The position numbers and the translations under genes were made by a program. Positions 27,469 to 36,553 of a stretch of 64,000 bases of DNA are shown here, piece after piece (the stretch's first letter is position 1; each line of letters opens with the position of its first letter). Origin of the DNA: Stappia sp. BW2 (GTDB taxonomy: Bacteria; Pseudomonadota; Alphaproteobacteria; Rhizobiales; Stappiaceae); NCBI RefSeq assembly GCF_008107695.1, contig NZ_VIRG01000070.1, positions 1 through 64,000 of the forward strand, written 5' to 3'. The notes under the pieces were generated by a model, which was not told where the DNA came from, did no database searches, and worked only from the letters and a program-made list of their open reading frames with translations.

Positions 27469-28407
27469 TCAGGACCTGCGGCTCGGTATCTCTACTTGCC
27501 GCTCGCTCAAAAGCTTCACCGGTTCGTTCGGCATGGAAAAGCCGTGCTCTTCCATCTGGCAGGTCCAGCCTTCGTTTGTCTTTTCAATCCGGAACAGATT
27601 GTAACGGGCCGGGGGCTTCTTGCCGCCGGGCGCGCTGGTGGCCGATGGCACGCCAACCACGGGGACAGGACCGTCCGGGCCCTCGATATGCTCGAAACTG
27701 TCAATATGGGTATGGCCATGCAGGATCAGCTCCGCACCGGCCCGTTTGACAACTGCGCGCACCCTGGAGGCATCGGACAGGCGCTTGTGCCAGCGGGTGG
27801 CATGGTGGAACGGAGGGTGGTGGAGCATTACCACCCGAAAGAAACCGTCCCGGCCCAGTTCATCAAGGGTTGCGCGCAAGCGTTTGCTCTGTTTGCTGCC
27901 GACGCGTCCGGTCGCAAACCAGGGCGCGCTGGCCCGGCCGGTCGTCACGCCGACAAGCGCAATGCCGTCCCGTTTGCGCACATAGGGAAAGGTAGCCTGC
28001 GATTTGGTGCCCTTGGACGGTGGCTCGCCCGCGCCGTCGCCGCGCATGTAGGGCCACCATGCAGCGCGGGCCCGGCGAACGGCGCCCGGCACATAGGCAT
28101 CGTGATTTCCCGGAACAACGGAGACGTCCTCCGGCGGGCCTATTTCTTCAAGCCAGGTGCGTGCACCGCTGATTTCGAGAGGCAGGGCGATGTTTACCAG
28201 ATCGCCAGTCACAGCGATATGGTCGGGTGCCTGCTCCTTCATGTCCTCGACGAGCTGTTCCAGATAGCTGGCGCCCATGATCCTGGACCGGTTACGGCGC
28301 CAGTTGAGGTAGCCAAGGATGCGTTTGGAAAAGAGCTGCAGGAGCTTCGGGTCCGGAAGGGGGCCCAAATGAGGGTCGGAAAGATGAGCGAGTTTGAATG
28401 TGGACAT
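27469..28407 (-). CDS. Calcineurin-like metallophosphoesterase
   Basis: The 312-residue protein has all metallophosphoesterase motifs in order: DPH (Asp11, His13), GD (TGDLVN), GNHD, HHPP and GHTH. These bind two metal ions and hydrolyse phosphoesters. The single-domain layout resembles cAMP phosphodiesterase CpdA, but the substrate cannot be read from sequence. It is a single gene, convergent with the unknown gene at 26650. Confidence 0.9.
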   Translation of the reverse strand: MSTFKLAHLSDPHLGPLPDPKLLQLFSKRILGYLNWRRNRSRIMGASYLEQLVEDMKEQAPDHIAVTGDLVNIALPLEISGARTWLEEIGPPEDVSVVPGNHDAYVPGAVRRARAAWWPYMRGDGAGEPPSKGTKSQATFPYVRKRDGIALVGVTTGRASAPWFATGRVGSKQSKRLRATLDELGRDGFFRVVMLHHPPFHHATRWHKRLSDASRVRAVVKRAGAELILHGHTHIDSFEHIEGPDGPVPVVGVPSATSAPGGKKPPARYNLFRIEKTNEGWTCQMEEHGFSMPNEPVKLLSERQVEIPSRRS

Positions 28408-28495
28408 GGTCGCGCATCTTCAAAACGAAAAGCGCCGCGTCAAGGGAAAATGACGCGACGTCTTCATTTGAGTTTCGGAACTGCCGGAAGTCCGG

Positions 28496-28609
28496 TTATT
28501 TGACCGGTTTTACCACCTTTGCGGCTTTCGGCGCCTTGCCGGTGTTATTGTCTGCGGAGCGCGTGGTTTCGCGCAGCGTCGCACCAACAACATTCAAAAA
28601 TCCGAACAT
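28496..28609 (-). CDS. Tiny gene, 37-residue basic peptide
   Basis: An ATG at 28607-28609 is preceded by a strong GGAGAAG ribosome binding site. The peptide starts MFGFLNVVGATLRE and ends in a lysine- and alanine-rich tail (AAKVVKPVK). Function unknown. A second tiny gene with its own ribosome binding site lies just upstream on the same strand. Confidence 0.5.
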   Translation of the reverse strand: MFGFLNVVGATLRETTRSADNNTGKAPKAAKVVKPVK

Positions 28610-28642
28610 GGGACTTCTCCGTACAGGTTCCTTCGACCGAAC

Positions 28643-28762
28643 TTAGTTGGCCGGGAAAGTGGTCAGGGCTGCGACGATGCGCGGGTTTGTCAGGTCGATA
28701 GCCGGCTTCCACTGGTAATGAGCGCGATTGCGGCGGCGTTTGCCAAAAAGGGCGTTGAACAT
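28643..28762 (-). CDS. Tiny gene, 39-residue peptide
   Basis: An ATG at 28760-28762 is preceded by AAGGA eight bases upstream. The peptide starts MFNALFGKRRRNR, so it has a short hydrophobic start followed by an arginine cluster. It is 33 bases upstream of the other tiny gene, suggesting a bicistronic unit. No family recognised. Confidence 0.5.
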   Translation of the reverse strand: MFNALFGKRRRNRAHYQWKPAIDLTNPRIVAALTTFPAN

Positions 28763-28939
28763 CGGGTTTATCCTTCAGGTTCGGGCTGCCGGGAGGGCTG
28801 CCCTCGAATTCATCAAGTTGCCCGATATATATGCACACGATGCACAAAGGAGGAGCGTTATTCTCACGGGTCAGCCCTGCGGGGATTGCATGGGTTAAAA
28901 AAGTTTTACTTCGCCTTTGGATCGGGTAAGGTATTGAAA

Positions 28940-29425
28940 ATGTTGAAGATATTGTCAATTCTGCCGAGGTCGGTGACGACGCGTCTGATCCAGGGAATTG
29001 GACTGGTTCGGAATCCGTTCACGCTTGGCGTCCGGGTAATCGTCGAAGACGCAGGTAATCGGGTCCTACTTGTGCGGCACAGTTATGTCGCCGGATGGTA
29101 CTTGCCTGGCGGCGGAGTGGACAAGGGCGAGACCATGGAGGAGGCCGCCTGCAGGGAGGTTCTGGAGGAGGCGGGCGTCGTCTCTGCCACCCGGCCAAGG
29201 CTTCTCAACATATTCCTGAACGAAGAGGCGACGGGCCGGGACCATGTCGGCCTTTATCACATGTCCGAATGGCGAGAGGCCGACAGTTTTCTTCAGCCCA
29301 ATGCGGAGATCGAGGAAGCGGCCTTTTTTACCATGGAGGCGTTGCCGGAGGGCCTGACCCGGTCGACCGCCCGCAGGCTCGATGAGTTTCGCTCCGGGCG
29401 GCCACTGGAAGGCGGCAGGTGGTGA
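28940..29425 (+). CDS. Nudix hydrolase
   Basis: The 161-residue protein hydrolyses a nucleoside diphosphate linked to another group. The Nudix box is complete: GGGVDKGETMEEAACREVLEEAGV, here split as G-x5-E-x7-REVLEEAG at about residues 62-84. The start at 28940 follows a TAAGG ribosome binding site; the frame extends further upstream without conserved content. Substrate unknown. Confidence 0.85.
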   Translation: MLKILSILPRSVTTRLIQGIGLVRNPFTLGVRVIVEDAGNRVLLVRHSYVAGWYLPGGGVDKGETMEEAACREVLEEAGVVSATRPRLLNIFLNEEATGRDHVGLYHMSEWREADSFLQPNAEIEEAAFFTMEALPEGLTRSTARRLDEFRSGRPLEGGRW

Positions 29426-29443
29426 AGCCCGGCTCTGTTTGTT

Positions 29444-29480
29444 CCGGCAGGACCCCGCCGAGGTGGGGCGGGTTCTGCCG
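29444..29480. terminator. Bidirectional terminator hairpin
   Basis: A long GC-rich imperfect inverted repeat (CGGCAGGACCCCGCC with GGCGGGTTCTGCCG) lies between two converging genes, followed by a T-rich stretch. It can serve both the Nudix and the reductase gene. Confidence 0.55.
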
Positions 29481-29501
29481 AAACCGATTTTCTTAAAATA
29501 G

Positions 29502-30476
29502 TCAGGCGGCTGCCTTGAACCGTTCCCGGTCGTGGGGACGTGTGAAGTCCAGCTCAGGCCCGACCGGAACGATCCGGGTGGGGTTCACGGTCTCATGAGA
29601 CCCGTAATAATGCTTCTTGATGGTCTCCATATCGACCGTATCGGACACCTCGGGTACCTGGTACAGCTCGCGCAGGTAATTCGACAGGTTCGGATAATCT
29701 TCAATCCGGCGGATGTTGCATTTGAAATGCCCGAAATAAACGGCATCGAATCGCAGCAGCGTCGTAAACAGCCGCCAGTCGGCTTCCGTCATGCGGTCAC
29801 CCACCAGATAGCGCTGCCGGGACAGGCGGTCCTCCACTTCGTCGAGTGCCGTGAACAGTTCCGTTACGGCCTCTTCATAGGCTTCTTGCGTGGTCGCGAA
29901 ACCGGATTTGTAAACGCCATTGTTGATGGCGTCATAGACGCGCTCGTTGATGCTGTCGATCTCGCCGCGCAGGGCCGACGGATAAAAGTCCAGTTGTGAG
30001 CCTGTCAGGTCGTTGAAGGCCGAATTGAACATCCGGATGATCTCGGACGACTCGTTGCTGACGATCGTGTTCTGCTTCTTGTCCCAGAGGATCGGCACGG
30101 TCGCACGGCCGCTGTAGCCAGGGTCAGCCTTGGTATAAACGTGCCAGGCGTATTTGGCGCCGGTCAGCGGTTCGATTTCCGGAAATTCCCAACCGTTTTC
30201 CAACATCAAGGCTTGCACGGCGGTTACGGGAATCAGGTCTTCCAGCTTCTTGAGCTTGCGGAACACGAGCGTGCGATGAGCCCAGGGACATGCGTAGGAA
30301 ACGAACAGATGATAGCGGTCGGCTTCCGCCTTGAAACCGCTGTCTCCGGTCGGGCCTGCTGATCCATCCGCAGTGATCCAGTTCCGAAAGGAGGATTCCT
30401 TGCGAACGAACTTGCCGCCTGTGGATTTCGTGTCATACCATTTGTCTTTCCAGACGCCGTCGACCAGCAGTCCCAT
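29502..30476 (-). CDS. Glutathionyl-hydroquinone reductase (omega-type GST, YqjG/Ecm4 family)
   Basis: The 324-residue protein reduces glutathionyl-hydroquinones using glutathione. The catalytic cysteine is in the CPWAHR motif near residue 63. The N-terminal thioredoxin-like and C-terminal all-helical GST domains are both present, with the family TVPILWD and SNESSEIIRM motifs. The start at 30476 has an AAGGAG ribosome binding site seven bases away. Confidence 0.92.
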   Translation of the reverse strand: MGLLVDGVWKDKWYDTKSTGGKFVRKESSFRNWITADGSAGPTGDSGFKAEADRYHLFVSYACPWAHRTLVFRKLKKLEDLIPVTAVQALMLENGWEFPEIEPLTGAKYAWHVYTKADPGYSGRATVPILWDKKQNTIVSNESSEIIRMFNSAFNDLTGSQLDFYPSALRGEIDSINERVYDAINNGVYKSGFATTQEAYEEAVTELFTALDEVEDRLSRQRYLVGDRMTEADWRLFTTLLRFDAVYFGHFKCNIRRIEDYPNLSNYLRELYQVPEVSDTVDMETIKKHYYGSHETVNPTRIVPVGPELDFTRPHDRERFKAAA

Positions 30477-30853
30477 ATTGTGCTCCTTCGCTTCAATTCT
30501 CCTCGATACGTTGTGCACACGAGCGAAAAATCAATCAATTGAATGCTCTGTTCCTTCCTGGTGAACAATCGGGCGCTTTGTCAGAAACAGGCAAAAAATG
30601 CTGGACCAAGGCAGCCGTTGCGTGTTAACCGCTTCTCCTCTTTCAGGAAATACAGGCTCGTGAGCGGGTCTGTGACGCAACGAGACTGGGATAGATGACC
30701 GCAGGTCTTACGCTTCGACGACGAACCAGCCGACGAGATAGCTCTCGTCCGCACCGTCGCGGCTGACCTGATCCTGGATTTCCCTTACGTTTCATCCAGG
30801 CCCTGGCAGGCGCGCTTTTCTCCAAAGATTGCCTGCTTGCTGGAACCAGCCAA
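30477..30853. other. Intergenic region with possible gene remnant
   Basis: No complete gene is supported. On the minus strand, 28 codons ending near 30709 read like a protein C-terminus (ending LVGWFVVEA) but have an upstream stop and no start. This could be the debris of a lost gene. Confidence 0.3.
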
Positions 30854-31366
30854 ATGAAACAGACCACATGGGTCATCCGGCCCGAAGACGCGACCGACAC
30901 CTCCGCAATTGATGAACTGCAGGCCGAAGCTTTCGGGCCCGGCCGGTTTGCGCGAACTGCTTTCCGCATCCGTGAAGGTGTGCCGCATCGTCCGGATGTG
31001 TCTTTCGTCGGCCTTGCGGGTGACCAGGTCGCGGGATCCATCAGACTGACCCCGATCAGCATCGGCGAGAGCGACGCCCTGTTGCTCGGGCCGCTGACCG
31101 TCTCACCCGATTTCAAGAACCGGGGTCTCGGCAAGGCGTTGATGCGCACGGCGATGGAAGCTGCTGCTGCGGCTGGAGACAAGGTTGTGCTGCTTGTCGG
31201 CGATGCGCCGTATTACGGTCCCTTCGGATTTCAGCAGGTGCCGCTCGGGCGTATCACATTGCCCGGGCCTGTCGATCCCGCACGGCTGCTCGTCGCGCTC
31301 TTGAACGACGGCGACATTCCGAGCGGGATGGTGCACGGCGCGACCTCTGTCGCGGAAGCTTCCTGA
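30854..31366 (+). CDS. GNAT-family N-acetyltransferase (YhbS-like)
   Basis: The 170-residue protein has the GNAT acetyl-CoA loop (LTVSPDFKNRGLGKALM, about residues 80-96) and a C-terminal region typical of the YhbS group (GDAPYYGPFGF). Substrate unknown. The ribosome binding site is weak. It is followed by a pair of inverted REP-like elements. Confidence 0.85.
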   Translation: MKQTTWVIRPEDATDTSAIDELQAEAFGPGRFARTAFRIREGVPHRPDVSFVGLAGDQVAGSIRLTPISIGESDALLLGPLTVSPDFKNRGLGKALMRTAMEAAAAAGDKVVLLVGDAPYYGPFGFQQVPLGRITLPGPVDPARLLVALLNDGDIPSGMVHGATSVAEAS

Positions 31367-31456
31367 GAGTGCCGTTCACGCAAGGCCCGATGTTCTTCAC
31401 CAATGCGGACTGGTTTGCCTCGGTCTGAAGCGGGGGCTAATCGACGGAGCAAGTGG

Positions 31457-31574
31457 CCCATCCTTCGAGACAGGCCTTCGGCCTTCCTCAGGATGAAGTT
31501 GAAGGGTGGCTAACGTCCTATCCACATGCTCATCCTCATCCTGAGGAGGCCGTCAGGCCGTCTCGAAGGATGGG
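31457..31574. repeat. Pair of REP-like elements in inverted orientation
   Basis: One copy at about 31457-31496 reads CCCATCCTTCGAGA ... TCCTCAGGATG and a second at about 31531-31574 reads in the opposite sense, CATCCTGAGGA ... TCTCGAAGGATGGG. Together they can fold into a long cruciform. Both share ends with the element at 25238. The pair fills the gap between converging genes and may act as a terminator. Confidence 0.7.
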
Positions 31575-31640
31575 CCGCAAACACCTATTCAAGCGCCTCA
31601 ATCACCGTGCCGACCGCCGCTAGGGCGGCCGGTGCTTCAC

Positions 31641-33716
31641 TTACCGCCCTTCGCGATACCAGGTCAGGGACAGCGCGCCGAGCAGGAGTGCGAGGCCGAG
31701 CAGTCCGATCATCAGGGGATAGCGGTCAATGCCGTTGAGTACGCTTGCCTCGGTGGCCTTCAGACCCAGCCAGCCGTTGCCGGCGTAGCTCGCCGAAGGC
31801 CGCATGGACACGATGCGCGGGACTGTCAGATCGCCGCCCACATCCCGCAAGCGCTCGGACACGCCGCCCGTAGCTTCGCTGAGCGGTGCCAGCGGTTCGG
31901 TGGTGGACAGGACGTCGGTGTATTCCCGAGGGTTCTGAGGGCCAACGTGAATGAGCGCGCTCATGTCGCCTTCGGTCACGGTGAAGAGGCCGGTTTCGCC
32001 AGCGGGCATTCCGCCCCGCCACAGACCCGGCTCCTGTTCGGTCAGGACAACCTGCGTGCGGTCGCCCGTCGGTGTCTCGACGGTAACTTCGCCGATGGTC
32101 TCGCCCAGGGTCTGGCGTTCGATGACCAGTTCCGGTCCGCGCAGGGAGACATTCAGCGCTTCTTCTTCCAGATCCGGTTCCTTCATCAGCCAGTGGGCGA
32201 GGCGGCGCAACAGCTGGACATGCGGGCCACCGCCTTCATATCCACGAGCCCAGAGCCAGACGTGATCGGACAGCAGCATGGCGACACGGCCTTCGCCCTC
32301 GCGGTTGAGAACCAGAAGCGGCGTGTCGCTGGGGCCGGACATCAGCGCCTGACCGGCGTCGAGTTCGGTGTCGACCGCCCGGAACCAGCGGCTCCAGGCC
32401 GGCGGATCCTGCTCGGACCCGGGAAGCCCCCTGGTGACCGGATGGCGCTTGCCGATATCGGCGAGGGTGGCGTGGTAGGGCTGTTCGAGAATGGTGCCAG
32501 TCGGACGGGCCGGAAGGATCGGCGCCAGCGGCGTGCGGTAGAGGCTGCCGTTTTCGGCATAATCGGGACCGCCGGCCAGCAGCATCGCGCCGCCGTCGCG
32601 CACATAACGGGCGATGTTGTCGAAATAGAGCATCGGCAACACACCGCGGCGCACGTAGCGGTCGAAGATGATCAGATCGAACTCGTCGATCTTTACCGAG
32701 AACAGTTCCCTCGTCGGAAAGGCGATCAGCGACAGCTGGTTGATCGGCGTGCCGTCCTGCTTTTCCGGCGGGCGCAAGATGGTGAAGTGAACCAGATCGA
32801 CAGAGGCATCGGATTTCAGAAGATTGCGCCAGGTACGCTCACCGGCGTGCGGCGAGCCCGAGACAAGTAGAACACGCAGGTTTTCGCGGATGCCGTCGAT
32901 GGTTACGACGGCCCTGTTGTTGATCGTCGTGAGTTCATCCGACAGCGGTTCGGCGTCGAATTCGAAGATATTGTTGCCGCCGTGGGCGATCTCGACCGGA
33001 ATGTCGATCTTTTCGCCTGTCCGCGCTGTCCTTTCAGTGATGACATCGCCGTCTCGTTTCACGGTCAGGCGTACCTGATCGCCCGGTCCGGTGCCTCGGC
33101 CCTGATCGACGACGGTCATTGAGACGATCTGTTCGGAATCGACAAGGCCAAACCGGGGGGCCTTGTCGAGCACGATGCGCCGATCGCGTTCGTCCACCGT
33201 GCCCGTGATCAGGCCATGAACCGGAGCGTCAAACCCGAGCGCACCGGCATTGGCCGGAATATCGTGGATCTGTCCGTCGGTGACGATGATTGCCCCACCC
33301 ACCCGATCGGGCGGCACGTCCGCAAGGCCGTTGGCAAGCGTCCGGAAGGCTTCCGTTCCATCGCCCGAGCCAGAGTTCCGTGCTTCCAGAACGCGCAGGT
33401 CGAACCCGTTCAGCGTGCCAATGCGGCGCTTGAGCTCCTCAACGGCTTCGTCGGTTGTCGACTGGCGGTCGGAGAGGCGTTGGCTCTGGCTTTTGTCGAC
33501 GACGAGGGCGACGACGCTTGAAAGCGGTTGCCTGTCTTCCCGTTCCACCGCGGGATTGGCGAGCGCCAGCAGCAGCAAAGCCATCGTCAGGGTCCGCAGC
33601 ACCCAGCCACGCAGGTTGAGGAACCCGGAAAAGGCCGTGAGGAACAAGACAATGACGCCGCCTGCCACAAGGGTCCAGAGCGGAACGAGGGGATCGAAGG
33701 CGAGTGACCAGACCAT
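31641..33716 (-). CDS. Membrane-anchored protein with GATase1-like domain, end of the MoxR operon
   Basis: The 691-residue protein has two N-terminal membrane helices (about residues 10-28 and 38-55), a large periplasmic or cytoplasmic middle part with a class-I glutamine-amidotransferase-like fold (LIIFDRYVRRGVLPMLYFDNI and AMLLAGGPDY region) and a C-terminal helix (about 665-685). It follows the DUF4159 gene by eight bases and is the last gene of moxR-DUF58-DUF4159-this. Such MoxR operons are thought to act in envelope or protein-complex maturation; the substrate is unknown. Confidence 0.82.
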   Translation of the reverse strand: MVWSLAFDPLVPLWTLVAGGVIVLFLTAFSGFLNLRGWVLRTLTMALLLLALANPAVEREDRQPLSSVVALVVDKSQSQRLSDRQSTTDEAVEELKRRIGTLNGFDLRVLEARNSGSGDGTEAFRTLANGLADVPPDRVGGAIIVTDGQIHDIPANAGALGFDAPVHGLITGTVDERDRRIVLDKAPRFGLVDSEQIVSMTVVDQGRGTGPGDQVRLTVKRDGDVITERTARTGEKIDIPVEIAHGGNNIFEFDAEPLSDELTTINNRAVVTIDGIRENLRVLLVSGSPHAGERTWRNLLKSDASVDLVHFTILRPPEKQDGTPINQLSLIAFPTRELFSVKIDEFDLIIFDRYVRRGVLPMLYFDNIARYVRDGGAMLLAGGPDYAENGSLYRTPLAPILPARPTGTILEQPYHATLADIGKRHPVTRGLPGSEQDPPAWSRWFRAVDTELDAGQALMSGPSDTPLLVLNREGEGRVAMLLSDHVWLWARGYEGGGPHVQLLRRLAHWLMKEPDLEEEALNVSLRGPELVIERQTLGETIGEVTVETPTGDRTQVVLTEQEPGLWRGGMPAGETGLFTVTEGDMSALIHVGPQNPREYTDVLSTTEPLAPLSEATGGVSERLRDVGGDLTVPRIVSMRPSASYAGNGWLGLKATEASVLNGIDRYPLMIGLLGLALLLGALSLTWYREGR

Positions 33717-33724
33717 CTAGTCTC

Positions 33725-36550
33725 CTATTGTCCCAAACGCTCAAGAAGAGCGGGAATGTGTACCTGGTCGGCCTTGTAGTTGCCTGTCAGGCTGTACATG
33801 ACGATGTTGACCCCGGAGCGGAACGCGTAGTCGCGCTGCATGGGGCTGTTGGGCACCGTCGGATACATGAACTCGCCTGCTTCCGTGATTGCCCAGGCAG
33901 CGGCAAAATCGTTGCCGGTGATCAGGATCGGCGAGACACCATCACCCGCGCGCACCGGACGATCCCCACGCGCTGCGACTTCTTCCAGACTTTCCACCCA
34001 CAGCGGGCTGGTCGCGTAACGACCGGGGAAGGAATCCAGAAGGTAGAACGATTTCGTCAGGACGTGATCAGGCGGCACCGGCTCGAGCGGTGGAACGTCC
34101 AGATCTTCCAGGATTTCCCGCAGCTTCAGTGTTGCCGGTGTGGAAGAAAAGCCGTTGGCCGATGCATTGATGTGGTCACGCGTATCGAACAGGATCGTGC
34201 CGCCATTGCGCATGAAGGTGTCTATGCGGGCAATGGTCTTATCGTTCGGCTTGTCCGCCGCCGGATCGATCGGCCAGTAGAGCAGGGAGTAGAACGCCAG
34301 TTCGTCACGCTCGATATCGATGGCAATCGGTGCTCCGGGTTCCAGGGCGGTTCGCTCTGACAGGAATTGGGTCAGGCCCGACAGACCGGCAGCACTGGCG
34401 TCGTCAATTTCCGGATTGCCCGTCAGCACATAGGCCAGACGGGTTTGCAGGGTCGACTCCAGCGCCAGAAGATCGTCGGAGGCCGTTTGTGCCTGCGCCT
34501 GATTGATGCCGATGTCGGCAGGCGCGAGCAGGCCGGCGCCCAGGGCGAACGCCAGCGCCGTGGCGGCGGTCCGGCTGCGCAGGCCGAGACGGCCCAGCCC
34601 GCCGGCCAGCAAGAAGACAGCAATGGTGTCGAGGATCATCAGCAGGAAGGCCAGCGTGAAGAACAGGGCTCTCAGATCGAATGGATCGGAGGTCGGATAG
34701 GCGGTTCGCGCCACCCGGTCGCCCAGCGCCGACAGGTCAAGCGGCAGAAGTTCGTCATCCTTGCGCATGAGATTGAGCGCACGGAAGCCGTCCTCGGTGC
34801 CGTAAAGACCGGGGGGCGTTCTGCGGCTGGCTTCCGCGTCCCGGAAAAGAGATGCGCTCACGGGCGTAACTTCGACCGGTGGCGGGCCGAAATGACCGTA
34901 GCCATCAAGCAGGCGCAAGGGGGGAAGCACGCTCTTGGCCGGTGTGCCGTCTTCCGCGGTTTCCGAGGCGGCGGCCACATTGGAGACCGACAGGATCCGG
35001 CGTAGCATGTTCAGGAAGACGCCGGACAGCGGCAGATTGGACCAGGACGAGTCCGCCGTGACATGGAACAGCACCATCGACCCGGCGCCGAGAGGAGCCG
35101 CGGTTACTAGCGGCGTGCCGTCTTCAAGCATGGCCCAGGTCCGTTCCGGCAGGTCCGAGGTCGGTTCGGCCAAGACCTGACGCGTCACGGTGACTTCCTC
35201 AGGCACCCTGAGCCCGGAGAAGGGTGAGCCTTCCGGGAAATCCGCAAGATGCTGCGGCTGTTTCCAGCTGAGAGATCCGCCGAGGGAGCGGTCGCCGGCG
35301 CGCAGACGCACGGGAATGAGATCGTCGCTGCCGCCTGCCGTGCGTGGACCGGCAAAGCGCACCAGCGTGCCACCGCTCTCGATCCAGTCGCGTAGCGTCG
35401 CGGTGGTCGTTTCCGGCAGCCGGCCGACATCGGCCAGCACCAGAACGGAAATGCCCTGTTCGATCAAGGACGGCACTGCTTCAGCGATATCGGCATCGCG
35501 CGGGCGGCGAATGTCGGAGAAGGGCGCAAGCGCACGTTCAAGATAATAAAGTGGAGAAAGCAGCGGTTGATCCAGATCACCCGACTGGCCGGAGATCAGG
35601 CCGACCGTGCGCCGGCGCCAGCTGTCATCCACCAGTTGCACCGCACCTGCCGCAGCCTCACCGGCAATTTCCACCCGGGCAATGTCGTTGCGCAGTTCGC
35701 TCGGCAGTTCGAAACGCGCTTCGGTTTCGGTCTCGCCAGCGTCGAAATTCGCCTGAACTTCACCCAGAACAAGGCCTTTCAGGTCCAGCGCCTGAAGGGT
35801 TGTCGTGGTCTGTTGCTGGTCCGGATGCCGAACAACGGTCAAAGACAGCGCATCGGTATCGTTGTTCAGGTTTTTCAATCCCATGGGCGTGTCCAGCCCG
35901 ATCAACACCGTTATGGGGGCGTTGCCGGAGATCTGGGCGAGGTCAGTCAGAAACGGCCCCTTGGTACTGGTGTTGTCCGACAGCCAGATCACGGCGCCGG
36001 GCGGGTTGGCCTGTGCGGCCTTGCGCAGACCTATGCTGAGTTCGGAGCGCTCCGGTGGATAGGGGCGCGGCTCGAGAGCACGAAGTTTTTCAAGGGCGGT
36101 GGTTGCGGCCTCGGGCGTAAAGCTCTGACCGGGACCTTCCGCCGTAGCGGCAAACAGGATCGGCTGACCGCTCTGTTCGGCTTCAGTCAGGATCTGCTCG
36201 GCGGTGTTGACCTGCGCAGCCCACCCTTTGGCGGATGTCCAGCCGTTGTCGACCAGAACCCAGAGAACGCCTTCACCTGTATCGAGCGGTTCGCTGGATC
36301 GCCAGATTGGCCCGGCCAGGGCGATAATCAGGATCGCCGCCATCAGCAAACGGAGCAGCGTCAGCCACCACGGGCTGCGCTGCGGGGTTTCCTCATGCTG
36401 GTCGATGCCGATCAGAAGCCGGGTTGGCGGAAACCGGATCTCGCGCGGGCGCGGCGGTGTCAGCCGCAACAGCCACCAGATGACCGGAAGCAGCGCGAGC
36501 GCGGTCAGGATCCAGGGAACGGTGAATGTCAGAGGCAATCCTGCGAACAC
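33725..36550 (-). CDS. BatA/DUF4159 membrane protein of the MoxR operon
   Basis: The 941-residue protein starts with a BatA-type N-terminal domain with two helices (PWILTALALLPVIWWLL and a second near residue 65-82) and a von Willebrand-like domain that lacks a clear MIDAS motif. Two further helices lie at about residues 640-690, and the C-terminal 220 residues match DUF4159 (DELAFYSLLYWPIDP, RNGGTILFDTRDH). The stop of the upstream DUF58 gene is four bases before this start. The long frame on the opposite strand is a GC shadow. Confidence 0.88.
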   Translation of the reverse strand: MFAGLPLTFTVPWILTALALLPVIWWLLRLTPPRPREIRFPPTRLLIGIDQHEETPQRSPWWLTLLRLLMAAILIIALAGPIWRSSEPLDTGEGVLWVLVDNGWTSAKGWAAQVNTAEQILTEAEQSGQPILFAATAEGPGQSFTPEAATTALEKLRALEPRPYPPERSELSIGLRKAAQANPPGAVIWLSDNTSTKGPFLTDLAQISGNAPITVLIGLDTPMGLKNLNNDTDALSLTVVRHPDQQQTTTTLQALDLKGLVLGEVQANFDAGETETEARFELPSELRNDIARVEIAGEAAAGAVQLVDDSWRRRTVGLISGQSGDLDQPLLSPLYYLERALAPFSDIRRPRDADIAEAVPSLIEQGISVLVLADVGRLPETTTATLRDWIESGGTLVRFAGPRTAGGSDDLIPVRLRAGDRSLGGSLSWKQPQHLADFPEGSPFSGLRVPEEVTVTRQVLAEPTSDLPERTWAMLEDGTPLVTAAPLGAGSMVLFHVTADSSWSNLPLSGVFLNMLRRILSVSNVAAASETAEDGTPAKSVLPPLRLLDGYGHFGPPPVEVTPVSASLFRDAEASRRTPPGLYGTEDGFRALNLMRKDDELLPLDLSALGDRVARTAYPTSDPFDLRALFFTLAFLLMILDTIAVFLLAGGLGRLGLRSRTAATALAFALGAGLLAPADIGINQAQAQTASDDLLALESTLQTRLAYVLTGNPEIDDASAAGLSGLTQFLSERTALEPGAPIAIDIERDELAFYSLLYWPIDPAADKPNDKTIARIDTFMRNGGTILFDTRDHINASANGFSSTPATLKLREILEDLDVPPLEPVPPDHVLTKSFYLLDSFPGRYATSPLWVESLEEVAARGDRPVRAGDGVSPILITGNDFAAAWAITEAGEFMYPTVPNSPMQRDYAFRSGVNIVMYSLTGNYKADQVHIPALLERLGQ

Positions 36551-36553
36551 GGG

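Noticed and set aside
30643..31182. 179-codon minus-strand frame across the YhbS-like gene
   Set aside because: Antisense to a convincing GNAT gene; only a short remnant-like stretch near 30709 in another frame was kept as a note.
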